This document shows positions 43,271-53,600 of a stretch of DNA of 64,000 bases, in pieces. Positions within the stretch are counted from its first letter, which is position 1. Every line of letters starts with the position of its first letter. Source of the stretch: Salvelinus alpinus (Eukaryota > Chordata > Actinopteri > Salmoniformes > Salmonidae); assembly GCF_045679555.1 (NCBI RefSeq), contig NC_092110.1, positions 5,390,390-5,454,389 on the forward strand, read 5' to 3'. A program made the position numbers and the translations under genes. The notes beneath the pieces were generated by a model. That model was not told the origin of the DNA. It saw only the letters and a list, made by a program, of their open reading frames with translations, and did not search any database.

Positions 43271-44118
43271 ACGATAAGTGCCATGGGATCTTTATGACCT
43301 CAGAGTCAGGACACCCATTTAACGTCCCATCCGAAAGACGGCACCCTACACAGGGCAGTGTCCCCAATCACTGCCCTGGGGCATTGGGATATTATTTTTT
43401 TTAGACCAGAGGAAAGAGTGCCTCCTACTGGCCCTCCAACACCACTTCCAGCAGCATCTGGTCTCCCATCCAGGGACTGACCAGGACCAACCCTGCTTAG
43501 CTTCAGAAGCAAGCCAGCAGTGGTATGCAGGGTGGTATGCTGCTGACTTTAAGTCACTCTGGAAAATGGCATCTGCTAAATTACCTACATGTAAATGTAA
43601 TTATGTCAACCTTATTTCAGGGACAATTCTGTAGACGCGAGTATGTGAAGCTCTGGTTTTATGCCCCCCAGATAAACCAGCATGCTCTCTGTCATATCTC
43701 TACAGTGGGACAACTTCCTGTTCCTGGTCAGACAGCTGGTAGAGCGGGGGATTCTGGGAGAGAAAGAAGTGGTCTCTCATTGGAGGAAGCTGTCACAGTT
43801 ACCCTGGCCAATGGTGATTGTGTGCTTGAAACTTGAAACATGTCTGTCTCCTCTGCACTGCATGGAACAGGAAATCTGTTGTGCTCATTGTAATAATTGT
43901 TCAAAAATAATTTAGTCAAGCGAAACCTGACAACTGTTCAAGACACATATACACTCTATGACTGCTTGTGAATAACTATCTCTCTTTTCACTATTTAGGA
44001 GTTCATAGAGAAGATCCAGCAGCAGTCCTCTTCCACCACATCCCTTCCTCCGCCTGAGCTTCAGAACCACATGGACATGTTGCAGGTCTCACCACAACCT
44101 GTAGAGGGAGCCAACTAA
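25712..44118 (+). CDS. cdan1: Codanin-1 (complete, 25 coding exons)
   Basis: Coding exons: 25712-25789, 26191-26945, 27117-27350, 27618-27814, 28114-28227, 28394-28472, 28664-28784, 28931-29130, 29294-29369, 29442-29647, 29874-29994, 30150-30293, 30525-30691, 30936-31107, 31201-31255, 32505-32641, 32791-32894, 33339-33488, 33658-33721, 33948-34271, 34531-34638, 38894-38957, 39641-39867, 43706-43813, 43999-44118. All junctions are GT-AG and in phase, giving 1374 aa against about 1227 in human; much of the excess is in exon 2, which is Ser/Pro/Gly-rich. It tracks human codanin-1 throughout: MAALLESLL start, [20 protein letters not shown] (285-292), [47 protein letters not shown] and [15 protein letters not shown] near the end. 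Family knowledge: codanin-1 sequesters histone chaperone ASF1 through the RRI-type B-domain motif and pairs with CDIN1; human mutations cause congenital dyserythropoietic anaemia type I. The start codon context CAGAATGG is favourable. Confidence 0.95.
27415..27545. mobile_element. Fold-back MITE in cdan1 intron 3
   Basis: Inverted ends AGGACTGATTTCCCAAA and GGATCATGAAACCAGTCCT; related to the family at 6133-6258 but with diverged arms. Confidence 0.55.
28500..28655 (+). mobile_element. LINE 3'-tail fragment
   Basis: GACCTGCACTCTTGGCTAGG, TCTCCCTTGTAAAAGAGG and CTGGCGAAATAAAGGGTTAA occur in the order typical of a fish non-LTR retrotransposon tail. It lies in cdan1 intron 6 and ends directly before the exon 7 acceptor. 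Confidence 0.4.
29160..29260. repeat. MITE fragment
   Basis: CCAGTTTCACAGAACGAGG, CCTGGACTAAAAAGG and GTAGGCCTAGTTATTGG match the arms of the 6133-6258 family. It sits in cdan1 intron 8. Confidence 0.45.
31302..32392. mobile_element. Non-autonomous hAT-like element, 1.1 kb
   Basis: Ends are inverted: GCGTTGGGTCTGTTAC with GTAATCCGTTAGTTGC on the left, and GTAATCCGTTCCTCCCCAAC with CCTGG on the right. Flanking 8-mers TAATAGAC (31294-31301) and CAATAGAC (32393-32400) match at 7 of 8 positions. The subterminal zones are rich in GTAATC/GATTAC. No intact transposase; the open frames inside are short. It fills most of cdan1 intron 15. Confidence 0.75.
32902..33249 (-). mobile_element. Tc1-like MITE right after the cdan1 exon 17 donor
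   Basis: Ends GTGTACAAAACATTAGGAAC and GTTCCTAATGTTTTGTACAC are inverted and TA is present at both edges (32900-32901 and 33250-33251). It is the same family as 38992-39481, in the opposite orientation and shorter. The exon 17 donor GTGGGT begins at 32895, so the left end lies seven bases into the intron. Confidence 0.75.
33772..33860 (-). mobile_element. LINE/SINE tail fragment
   Basis: GTCATTTAGCAGACGCTCTT and AGAGCGACATACAGTTAGTG form the inverse of the salmonid tail CTCTGGATAAGAGCGTCTGC. A short fragment in cdan1 intron 19. Confidence 0.55.
34336..34412 (+). mobile_element. L2-type LINE 3'-tail fragment
   Basis: AGCTAGGAACACAAGCATTT, GCTACACCTGCAG and CAATAAAATTTGATTTGAC are the hallmarks of a fish L2-type 3' end. 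Only the last 80 bp are present, in cdan1 intron 20. Confidence 0.5.
35598..36066 (-). mobile_element. Non-LTR retrotransposon C-terminal fragment
   Basis: An open minus-strand frame of 93 codons at 35753-36034 reads [20 protein letters not shown], then a segment ending [13 protein letters not shown], then [12 protein letters not shown]. This is the pattern found at the C-terminus of many fish LINE reverse transcriptases. It is followed by the tail CTCTGGATAAGAGCGTCTGC shared with the HpaI SINE at 60388. The rest of the LINE is absent (5' truncation). Confidence 0.7.
37164..38684 (-). mobile_element. Tc1-like transposon, transposase inactivated
   Basis: Terminal repeats CAGTGCATTCGGAAAGTATT and its inverse AATACTTTCCAAATGCACTG, with TA after the right end. 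Minus-strand transposase fragments in different frames include [31 protein letters not shown] and [15 protein letters not shown], the DDE-type core of Tc1 enzymes. Frameshifts break the frame. Same family as 50189-51864 and 59034-60140. Confidence 0.9.
38992..39481 (+). mobile_element. Tc1-like MITE, near full length
   Basis: TA-flanked (38990-38991 and 39482-39483). The left end CACTGAGTGTATAAACATTA is inverted at the right as TAATGTTTTGTACACTGTG. The interior has GGTGCCAGGCGCACCGG and GTCCACCACCCAAAGGACAT. It begins about 30 bp after the cdan1 exon 22 donor. Other copies are at 10446 and 32902. Confidence 0.75.
39929..41490 (+). mobile_element. Tc1-like transposon (SALT type), broken
   Basis: Terminal repeats CAGTTGAAGTCGGAGGTTTA and TAAACTTCCGACTTCAGCTG, TA on both sides. 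The + strand transposase is broken into several frames: a helix-turn-helix part ([20 protein letters not shown]), then [20 protein letters not shown] and [20 protein letters not shown]. An in-frame TGA at 40537-40539 and later frameshifts inactivate it. Located in cdan1 intron 23, 22 bp before the next Tc1-like element. Confidence 0.9.
41515..42972 (-). mobile_element. Tc1-like transposon of a second family, broken
   Basis: Ends CTACCGGTCAAAAGTTTTTG and TTTGACCGGTAGTG, with TA at both edges. Minus-strand fragments include [20 protein letters not shown] at the N-terminus and a segment with [15 protein letters not shown]. The frame is interrupted. Its termini and protein differ from the SALT-type neighbour at 39929-41490. 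Confidence 0.85.
43045..43542 (-). mobile_element. 5S rRNA-derived SINE (OS-SINE1-like)
   Basis: The minus strand from about 43540 reads CATACCACCCTGCATACC, GAAGCTAAGCAGGGTTGG and CTGGATGGGAGACCAGATGC. These are segments of the 5S rRNA internal promoter region in the correct order. The SINE body and a tail with CCAGGTCGTTGCTGCAAATG follow. It is in cdan1 intron 23. The family name is from memory. Confidence 0.8.
43543..43612 (+). mobile_element. HpaI-type SINE tail fragment
   Basis: TTTAAGTCACTCTGGAAAAT, GGCATCTGCTAAATTACC and ATGTAAATG match, with changes, the 3' tail of the SINE at 60388-60541. It directly adjoins the head of the 5S-derived SINE, suggesting one SINE inserted in another. 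Confidence 0.55.
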
Positions 44119-45482
44119 CGACCTAGACAAAAAAACACATGGCTCTGAGAGACACATGCTCTGTTGGCCAACACTGCCCAGTCTGTTAGAAGACATATGT
44201 CACTGACAGGTGTAGCTGAACTCTACTACTCTGGCCAGTCAGTCCATAGTGCCGTTCTAGGTTCCTGAGATGTTAAACACACACACAGACCGCTTTGAGA
44301 TGAACAGCCATTGTGTACAGAACAGAGGAGACAATCACCTGGAACATCACTCATCGGCACAGCCAGCCACAGTCAGTTCAGACTAAGCCCTAGCCGCAAA
44401 ACATCGTTAGGGTTAGGGCCAAAGGGATGCGGTAGGGAGCGAGTTGGGACCGGCTGACACCGTCCTGTTTTAGAGGTGCAAATGGGAACCAAAAAGTCCT
44501 GCTGCTCGGGAGCAGTGGTGGAGCCATAGGCCAGGGGGAAGGGTGTACCAGAAGGCTGAGGACGAGGGGTGCAGTATCAATAAAATAATAACTAACTTGA
44601 TGGACAGACGCTAGTAAATCAAAAATGGACAACAAAAACATGAGAAACCAATCCTTAATCGACCCTTACTGCCGTAGACATATGTAGGTCTGAAAGGATT
44701 TTAGTAACTGTATGTGTCAGCATTCAGGAAGGGCTGTCTGGGGGATGATTTGTTATTGGGCCAAGGAATTTTGTCATTTATAAACGTTCACAGATAATGT
44801 AGTCATATGTGTTAGTCTCAGAAGCACAATGCCTTTAACCGTCACTGGTGATTTTGTGTGTTCATGGATGCTTTTTCTGTGCATTTGTAATACTGTTTAG
44901 TTCACGTTGGACTTAATGGTACCATGATTGTCTGCTGCTTTTAAACTTTACATTTTCGCATGCTGCCTCTCACATATTGAACTATAATAAAGATGTATTC
45001 TTTGGGACTAAACGGTTAGAAATGTTTTTATAAGTAGGCCTTGGCTATGTCTTTTCAATGCTTTTGATTGAACTAATGAAGATATATTCTTGGGGTGGGC
45101 CTCTTTTTCAATCTGTCGTTTTTCATACTTTGTCACTGTAGGCCTGCTGTATTTGCATGAACACATTTTCATGAGGGAATTTAATGCACTTGTGACATCG
45201 TATATGCCCCATGTATTCTAATGGCAAGGCAAGCATCCCCTGAGCTGCTCCGCCTCACTCGGTCTCTACACAGACTCGCCAGGCTGAGACTCCAGGCCAG
45301 CAGGAAGTTGCGTTCAGTGTGTCCCGCTGTCCGTTGAGCGTCGGGACGAAGAGGCTCTTTATCGTGAGAAATGTCTTGATTGACGGACGGTGAATACACA
45401 TTTTCCCGTTTTAATAACGGGTGAATGTAATTATTAAGTGGTGTTTATATCCTAACGAGTCGCCTTTACCAAGAGAGGAACT
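44119..45482 (+). other. cdan1 3' UTR, intergenic gap and stard9 upstream region
   Basis: No supportable coding sequence. The cdan1 3' UTR probably ends shortly after AATAAA at 44986-44991, leaving just under 500 bp to the stard9 start codon. The stretch at about 45220-45380 is richer in CpG than its surroundings and is a plausible stard9 promoter and 5' UTR, but I see no defined TATA box or binding site. Confidence 0.5.
44986..44991 (+). terminator. Probable cdan1 polyadenylation signal
   Basis: AATAAA in the context GAACTATAATAAAGATGT, about 870 bp after the stop codon and in AT-rich sequence; the first convincing hexamer before stard9. Confidence 0.65.
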
Positions 45483-48400
45483 ATGGCAAACGTGAAAGTC
45501 GCCATTCGAGTTCGCCCTCTCAACGCAAGGTAAATTCACCCCGTTTCTCTTCTATTCTAAGTTCACTGTCAATAAAGTTGGACTAACTAGCTTTGCTTCA
45601 TTATGCAAATTGTCATTTTTAGAAGAGATGACAATAGTTGGGATTTATTCTGCTGTTGTGTGTTGTCAGTGTTACTACGCATGGGAATTGGACTGAATTG
45701 GGCAGCTCCAGCTCTAGTTTCTGATACAACGTATTTAATGTCATGATGATGCGATGTAGGTAGCCTATATGCCTTAAATGTGCATGCTTATGTACTGTGC
45801 ATACACCCTCGGTCTCAGTTTGCAAGTTACTTATTGAAAAGCCACCGACAGCATGCATAGGGCAGGCTACACTGTCAGAATAAAAACATTTACGTTGACA
45901 TTTTGAAAAATCTATTGGCTCCACTCACTCCATTATTATGCAATTACTAAAGTAGTAATCTATATGCCACAATAACAACAATATTGTAATTACAGTGTTA
46001 GAACAAATGAATGTGTGTGCTGCCTTCTAAAGAATACGTATCCCTTTTGTTATATTGCTCATATCACCATCTAACATGCAACATTTGTTGGTGAAACACT
46101 CATGGGAAAAAATTTTTTGGTCTATTTTACAGCGGCATAAAAATGATTTTATTGGGGTAGCTAGACTAGTGCAGTAAGTGTTGTGCCCCACAAGGACCCG
46201 CCTATTAGCCCAAAGTACAACAGTATGTCGAGTTAAAGGTCCTTTGGGATGCTTAGGGGGTGGGGTTGTACAGTTAAATCAAATTTAAGTTAGCTGTATT
46301 TTGCCATTGCATTTGGCCAAGCAACATAGGCCTAGCTTTAAAGCATTTTTTAACGTCTTTGCCTGAACATCATTGGTTGTTTTAAATCCTTTCCTTGCGC
46401 TTTGCATTACAAAAGGGGACTTAATAGCTAACATTCACTGTCATGCAAATACATGCTTCCTGGTTGTGTCTTTTACAGGGTTTTGAGTTGGTGCTGTTGT
46501 GTGTGTGTGTGTGTGTGTTGTGCAGTGTGTGTGTTCATGTGTTAAGGGAAAGTGTTTTGCCCTTCGGTACAGTTTAATTGTAGCTGTCATGCCATCATTC
46601 AGGCTTTGCATTGTGACACAGAGATAACAGGAGAACACAAGCCGTGACATGTTTCTCAAAGGACTAATAGGGCCCTACGTCATCTATCCTTTGCCTACTG
46701 ACAGCCAATCCGACTCTTTCCAATTGGCTACAGTATGTTGTGAACCCTTTGGAGAGTGAGAGAGAGAGAATGAGAGAGAAACAGAGAGGACAGCACTAGC
46801 TACTACATGTGTTACAAAGTGTCAATCCGTTTGAGAAATAGTTCAGTTTGTGTCAAAACAGAAGAGGCCTCTTTTTATTTTCCATCTCCTTCCTTCCTCC
46901 TTCCATTCATGCTGGTCAAACCCCGGTTAGAAGCCGTCTCTCTTGAGGTTGTCGTGGTTTTGGGTTGGGCTGCTGGGGTTGGCAAAATGAATCCCACGTG
47001 GTGGAGCATGTGCTTATTACAACTTCCAACAGAGTCCCTAGTGTGATTTATCTACCCCGCCTCACACACCCAGACCAAGGACAGAGAAGTAATTTGTACT
47101 ATTGCAGTGTCCCGCATTGTTGCAATCCCCCATTATCGCTCAAGGAGTTTTAAAGTCATTCAGCTCTACTCTTCTACAGCCTCAGATTTCATTCTGTTGC
47201 ATCATATGTGTCCAGAACAAGCAGCTGGAGCACACACACACACACACACATGGGCTTTTGTCCAAGGAATGGCTCAAGCTTTCTCACCCGAGGGACTCTT
47301 TGCAGGGCCCGTTTGGACTGTTTTCTTTTGAATAAGAACTGGACAGTATTTTCCAACTCTGATTCAGGGATTTTTGGGGATTGTCTTTGACACCATGTAA
47401 TAGTCTCATGTCACTACTCTCAAGTAGCACTTGTTAGATTTGTCTGCAGTCCCTCCTCCTTTAAAAGTCACAAAAAATAAAGGACATAAAACAGAGTGAT
47501 CTGGCATTTGAGAAGATAGTACAGATTGAATGATGTCTCTGTAACAACCACTAATATAATAATGATCGGTCTCATGTAGCCATCCTGCCTGAGTAACGTG
47601 GGTAGATCAGAAGAACCGATGAATGAAGGACATGGTCTGGTCACCTCATTTGTTTTTGTTATTACCTCTCACACTCAGTTAATATAAAATAATACATGTC
47701 ATTTTAGCAGACGCTTTTATCCAAAGCGACTGACAATCATGTGTGCATGCATTTAACACGGGGGGTCCCAGGAATTCAACCCACTATCCTGACTTTACAG
47801 GTGCCATGCTCTACTAACAGCGACAGAGGACCACCAGTTTGTGGTCATGTCTGTCCACCGTGACTTTCCGTCTTCCCCCGCGTCTGTTACCCGTCTCCCC
47901 AATATACCCCCTGACTGGGCGATTATAATGTGTAGTTAATGTGAGCAAATGCATGAAACTATAGAAATGAAAGTATACTAACACAATGTCTGTCTCTCTG
48001 TCTTTCACAGGGAAGGTGTGGATGGAGGGAGGCTAGCTGTGCAGGTGGAGGACAAGTTGGTTAGGATAAAGAATACTAAGGTGAGTGCCATACTGTCTTT
48101 TTACCCAGCATGTAACTGCACAGGTGACTCTGATACACACACACACACACACACGTCTCCTAAATAGTATCAGATTGCAATGGACACAAGGTTCTAAATG
48201 GAACCTGTATTGGGCTATAAAGAACCCTTTCCTAAGGTTCTATAAAGAACCATTAAAAAAAGGTTCTATGTACTACAGCGGAAAAGAGCTCTGCTATAGT
48301 TACAACCCTTTTTTTATGGTTCTTTATAGAACCTTTATGGAGAATGAGAAAGGTTGGTTCTATAAAAAATCTGAACGGTTCTTTTGTAGATCCTTTTGTA

Positions 48401-51400
48401 GAACCATACAGGTTTTCTTTTTATTCTGGTCAGCCATAGTATATTGTTACATTTCCATAGGTGTTATTATTGTGTTAATTGGCTAGTTCAACCAAGTGAG
48501 CTACCTCTGGAACAGCTGGGGGTCCCTGGCTGATTTAGTCAACTGTCCTCAATTGACACAAGGCCATACGTGAGTCTTTCACAAGACACATTACTGGCCA
48601 TGGTTTTACAGAATGGCATAACACAACAGATTAGATCAACTGGAATGACACTCTTCACTCACGGTTGCACAAAAAGATCTGTGCTCAAACTACGCCCCAG
48701 AACATTGTAATCAGCCGCCTCCCCTACATTTTACTCATCACCAAAAGAGCAAAGAACCCTTTTATGAACTGTAAAGAACCATCGCAAGAGCTCAAAGGGT
48801 TTTTTGAGTCATCATGGTTCCACAAAGAACCCTTGAGGAACCCCTGATACTGTATGTGATATTCCCATGATCTATTGCTCTTTGATATTGGCCAATATAT
48901 CTGTCAATCAACGTCAGAGCTGAGGCGGCGATCTTGACGTACTGTTTATGTGTGTAGGGCGGGTTGAGGGTAGCAGGTTTTGAGGAGGTGGGGTCATCCA
49001 GAGGGTATGTGTCTCTTACACACAGGATGTTTACACTCAGGACTGGGCCCTTTGCTGTCTGATTCCAATATTGTTTATAATGATTGTGCAGAGCCTACTC
49101 TCCCTCACACACACTGCCTCACACACTCGGAGACACTTAGAGGGAGGGACGGTCGTACACAGGGCCCACAGGCACGCACACACCTGTAGAAACACACACA
49201 CACAGGCAAAGGGACCCTCCCACAGACACCACGACACGCATACACACACTCAAATAGGACACTCAAGCCTCTGCTATTCGGTGGATGATGACAAGTTGTG
49301 AACCCAAGTTACAACCCTCACACCTTTGTTAGAGCGAGTGGTTTAAAACCGTCTCTGTAGCGTGACTGAGTATCTGTGACAGCTTCCCCCCAACCACAAT
49401 CTAATTATTGCCTCCCAGATCCAGCAATTAGGAGGAAACTGCTTTATTACTCCCTCTTAGTGACTCAAAATCATGTTTCTTGAGTGTGTATGTTCAGCTT
49501 TACAATATTATCAATATTATCACTGGTTGTTCAGGGCTGGAGATGTTTACGGCAGAAGTTAGAGAAGGGAGAGGATATGTGTTTTGGAAATGATGTGAAA
49601 GAGACGAGCCACATATGGTGTCCTGCTGTTACAGAGCTGCCCGGAGCAAGGTCCCATGGGAATAATTATTTTAGGAAAGTGGGACAGTTTGGATTAAGAT
49701 GGAGAAAGTGAAAAGAGAGGAAGAGGAGAATAAACACACGCGCGGATGGGAGAGAGAGGGCGAAGTTGAAGAAGGACGGGAGAACAGGAGAGTGAAGGAA
49801 TGGAGCAGACAGAAATGGAGATAGAGGGATGGATAGAGTAATGACCACAGAGACAGGCTCACCCACCACGTCTAAGCCTGTGTGCTATGTGGTTCACTCT
49901 CAGGTCAGCCATCCGAAGCAAGGCTATTGTTGAGTATCATAACAATGGTGCATGGCTGAAGTAGCAGGTTTTAACTGCAGTCAATTGGCTGTGAGGAATG
50001 AATAGCTTCAGTGTGGCCTAATGCTGCTGTTAGAAACTTTGTTGACGATTGACTTGATTACTGTCAGACTGTGCAGAATCCCTGATCTACAACTGTGTAT
50101 CCCAAATAACTACTCGTATGTGCCCTGCTCAACCTGATCCCCTTAAACGGAGTGTATTCTGAAACGATGGTGATGTCAGCTGTACATACAGTGCATTCGG
50201 ATAAAGTATTCAGACCCCTTGACTTTTTCCGAATTTTGTTACGTTACAGCCTTATTCTAAAATGTATTTAAAAAAATACATGTTTCCTCATCAATCTACA
50301 CACAATACTTTACTCCTACCTACATGTACAAATTACCTCGACTAACCTGTACCCCCACACACTGACTCGGTACCGGTACCCCCTGTATATAGCCTCGTTA
50401 TTGTTATTTTATTGTGTTGCTATTATTTTTTACTTTTTAGTTTATTTAGTAAATATTTTCTTAACTGCATTGTTGTATTCGGCGCATGTGACAAATAAAA
50501 ATGTATTCGATTTTTTATTGGATTTGATTACAAAGCAAAAACAGGTTTTTAGACATTAGGTTTTTAGACATTTTTGCAAATGTATTAAAAAGAAAAATCT
50601 TACCATAATTGCATAAGTATTCAGACCCTTTACTCAGTACTTTGTTGAAGCACCTTTGGCAGTGATTACAGCTTTGAGTCTTCTTGGGTATGACGCTAGA
50701 AGCTTGGCACACCTGTGTTTCTGGAGTTTCTCCCATTCTTCTCTGCAGATCCTATCAAGCTCTGTCAGGTTGGATGGGGAGAGTCGCTGCACAGCTATTT
50801 TCTGGTCTCTCCAGAGATGTTCATTCGGGTTCAAGCCACTGCTGTGTTGCCTTGTCTGTGTGCTTAGGGTCATTGTCCTGTTGGAAGGTGAACCTTCGCC
50901 CCAGCCTGAGGTCCTGAGCACTCTGGAGCAGGTTTTCATCAAGGATCTCTCTGTACTTTGCTCTGTTTATTTTTCCCTCCTTCCTGACTAGTCTCCCAGT
51001 CCCTGCCGCTGAAAAACATCCCCACAGTATGATATTGCCACCATCATGCTTCACCGTAGGGATGGCGCCAGGTTTCCTCCAGACGTAACGCTTGGCGTTC
51101 AGGCCAGATATTTCAATCTTGGTTTCATCGGACCAGAGAATCTTGTTTCTCATAGTCTGAGAGTGTTTTAGGTGCCTTTTGGCAAACTCCAAATGTGCTG
51201 TAATGTGCCTTTTACTGAGGAATGGCTTCCGTCTGGCCATAAAAGCCTGATTGGTGGAGTGCTGCAGAGATGGTTGTCCTTCTGGAAGGTTCTCCCATCT
51301 CCACAGAGGAACTTTGGAGCTCTGTCAGAGTGACCATCAGGTTCTTGGTCAAATCCCTGACAAAGGTCCTTCTCCCCCATTTGCTCAGTTTGTCCGTGCG

Positions 51401-52526
51401 GCCAACTCTAGGAAGAGTCATGGTGGTTCTAAACTTCTTCCATTTAAGAATTATGGAGGCCACTGTGTTCTTGGGGACCTTCAATGCTGCATACCCTTGA
51501 TACCCTGTGCCTCGACACAATCCTGTCTCTGAGCTCTGTGGACAATTCCTTCGACCTCATGTCTTGGTTTTTGCTCTGACATGCACCGTCAACTGTGTGA
51601 CCTTTATATAGACGGGTGTTTGCCGTTTGCCGAAACAGGATGCAACTGAACTCAATTTGGAGTCTCATAGCAAAGGGTCTGAATACTTATGTAAATAATA
51701 AAATCAAAAAATGTTTTTATACATTTGCAAACATTTTTACAGTTTTCACTTTGTCGTTATGGGGTGTTGTGTGTAGATTGATGAGAAATCCATTTTGGAA
51801 TAAGGCTGTAACGTAACAAAATGTGGGAAATGGGAAGGGGTCTGAATACTTTCCGAATGCACTGTACGTGGAGACAACGATATCGACGCGTTAAGATAAA
51901 GGTTAGACAGTATCATGGTGAAAATACATAAGAGGTCGACGGTTTGTAAGGTCTCGTGCACAAGATGAGTGTACTGTTTGTGAAATGATGCTCAGTGGCT
52001 GTAAACTAAAGTTGTCCACAGCAACAGCTCAACAGTCCTGTCCGGGCGTGTAGATACATGCTCTGCTTCAGTTGCCCTTTTTCATGGCATGGCCCTTAGT
52101 CAACAGTCAACACCAGGGCAGTCAGTCTCATTAGTAATGCTGACACTGTAGTTGATTTAAGTGGTTGTCTCTAGTAGGAACACAGGTTCTCTTGTCTGGG
52201 CTGTAACCCTGTAACCTCAGTCCCGTAAAGCATAAGCTTCGACACATTATTTTGAAGACCTGATTGAATGTGCAGCAAAACGTGCGCGTGTGTCAGTACA
52301 GCTTAAACCGTACCTCATCTTTTGATAAGCAAGACATTTGTCCCTGAGAGTCTCTAACTGTCTCACTGTCTCTCTGTCTGTGCCCCCCCCCCCCCCCCCC
52401 CCCCCCCAGCTGGATGGACGTCAGGACGGACATGGAGACTCCAGGGAGAAGGTGCTGGAGTTTGGTTTTGACTACTGTTACTGGTCTGTGGCCCCAGAGG
52501 AACCACACTACGCCTCACAGGAGGAG
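45483..52526 (+). CDS. stard9: STARD9 kinesin, N-terminal motor exons only (partial)
   Basis: Coding exons 45483-45529, 48011-48080 and 52410-52526 join in phase through GT-AG introns and encode 78 residues, ending in phase 0 before a GTAAGT donor. The start, MANVKVAIRVRPLNAR, is the first strand of a kinesin motor. Exon 3 contains GDSREKVLEFGFDYCYWSV and PHYASQEE, close to human STARD9 (KIF16A); this wording separates it from KIF16B, KIF1 and KIF13. The P-loop, switch regions, FHA domain and C-terminal START domain are not in the window, so the next exon must lie beyond 64000 and intron 3 exceeds 11.4 kb. By family knowledge STARD9 is a very large (about 4,700 aa in human) plus-end kinesin needed for pericentriolar integrity and spindle assembly. 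The position next to cdan1 agrees with human synteny. Exon 3 follows a poly-C tract. Confidence 0.93.
45530..48010 (+). other. stard9 intron 1
   Basis: No coding sequence supported. It holds a short GT repeat near 46497-46518, a GA-rich patch near 46755-46790, a short CA run at 47231-47250 and a tRNA-derived SINE at 47690-47830. The rest is unremarkable AT-moderate sequence. Confidence 0.6.
47690..47830 (-). mobile_element. tRNA-derived SINE, teleost type
   Basis: TTTAGCAGACGCTTTTATCC and AAAGCGACTGACAATCATG form the inverted tail, and GGGGTCCCAGGAATTCAACC with CATGCTCTACTAAC form the inverted B and A boxes. It reads on the minus strand, with its head near 47830. Confidence 0.65.
48170..48850. 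repeat. GGTTCT/AGAACC palindrome cluster
   Basis: Repeated inverted motifs: GGTTCTATAAAGAACC at about 48235-48250, TGGTTCTTTATAGAACC at about 48318-48334, AAAGAACCCTTTTATGAAC at about 48752-48770 and CCACAAAGAACCC at about 48820-48832. The two outer blocks resemble the halves of a palindrome-rich DNA element in stard9 intron 2. I cannot define the true ends. Confidence 0.5.
50189..51864 (-). mobile_element. Tc1-like transposon with nested LINE tail
   Basis: Ends CAGTGCATTCGGATAAAGTA and AATACTTTCCGAATGCACTG, TA on both sides. Minus-strand transposase fragments in several frames include LSKWGRRTFVRDLTKN, ILWSDETKIEISGLNAKRY and [20 protein letters not shown]. It is broken by frameshifts, a lost central segment and a LINE tail inserted at 50309-50530. 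Located in stard9 intron 2. Confidence 0.9.
50309..50530 (+). mobile_element. L2-type LINE 3' tail inserted in a Tc1-like element
   Basis: CTCGACTAACCTGTACCCCC, CCGGTACCCCCTGTATATAG and GGCGCATGTGACAAATAAAA match the tail of the LINE at 8536-10275. Tc1-like sequence stops at ACACACAATAC on the left and resumes at AAAGCAAAAACAGG on the right; the few bases normally between them are missing. Confidence 0.8.
52382..52407. repeat. Poly-C tract at the stard9 exon 3 acceptor
   Basis: An uninterrupted run of about 25 cytosines leading directly into the AG at 52408-52409. It serves as an unusual cytosine-only polypyrimidine tract. Length errors in sequencing are likely here. Confidence 0.85.
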
Positions 52527-53419
52527 GTAAGTAGGAGTCCTGCGTGTTGTGTTTGTTTTTGATTTGAGCTGTTTTTGTTCCTGGGTTTCGTGCCGGTTGA
52601 GTGGCGGCATCGGGCATGTGCGTGCCAGGCAGGGGTGGGTGTCAGTAAGCATGAAATTGGAGTGAAAGGTGCTATCTGTACTTGTCCAAACAAGTGTTTT
52701 TCCACAGTCATGATGTGCACTAAGGAACGCCACCCTGGCGTTTGCGTGTGAAGCAGCCGGGGGGACGTTGGGCAGGGTGGGCACGGGGAATCACAACCTG
52801 GACTGAAGGAAGACGTCCAGGGGAAATAATACTGTGTTTGGAAAGAAACAAAACGTCTCGGATATTGATATCAGCTCCATCTGTTCTCCGGATTTGTGCG
52901 GGCCTCAGATTCCCTTTTATGTCTCTGTGATTGGCTGATTAAATCTGTTTGTGCTGCTTGGATTGGTGGGTGCTACCGTTTTTCCTGGTACTGACGGGAG
53001 GAGGAGCCAGAATAAGACCCACCCCCTCAGATACAGACTAGCAGAGGCCATTGTGTCATGTTAGTTGGACCTCCGTTTATAGAACTCAAACTTGATGAAT
53101 GCTGCATTGTCTTGTTCTGATTCCTGGCTGATTTATTTACAAACCAACATTCCCATTAAGGACAAGCTATGCAAGCAATGTTGCCTTTGGTGTTGAAGAC
53201 AAGTACCATGCCATGGGAAAAGCCTTGGGCCACCCTGGCTTGGTCTAGATCCAATGATTTTGTTCTGGTCTCTGTCTGTGAAGACTGGAGAGTTCCTCCC
53301 TCTCTGCTGTCACCTCTCCTCCCCTGAGAAGTGTGTGTGTGTGTGTGTGTGTGTGAGTGAAAGAGCTGTGACGGCCCACTCTCTGAAGCAAAACACAGCG
53401 CTCGTCCCTCTCGCGTTCT

Positions 53420-53600
53420 CTCTCAATTCAATTCACAAGGCTTTATTGGCATGGGAAACGTATGTTTACGTTGCCGAAGCAAGTGAAATGGATAAACAAA
53501 AGTGAAACAAACAATTCAAAGTGAACAGTAAATATTACACTCACACCAGTTTCAAAAGAATAAAGACATTTCAAATGTCGTGTTATGTCTATATACAGTC
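53420..53600. repeat. Interspersed teleost repeat
   Basis: CAATTCACAAGGCTTTATTG, GGCATGGGAAACGTATG, TGCCGAAGCAAGTGAAATGG and AATAAAGACATTTCAAATG form the order of a common teleost repeat I recognise but cannot classify. It ends near TATATACAGTC. Confidence 0.55.

Noticed and set aside
43440-43540. 5S rRNA gene candidate
   Set aside because: Only segments of the internal promoter region match; the rest diverges into a SINE body, so it is not a functional 5S gene.
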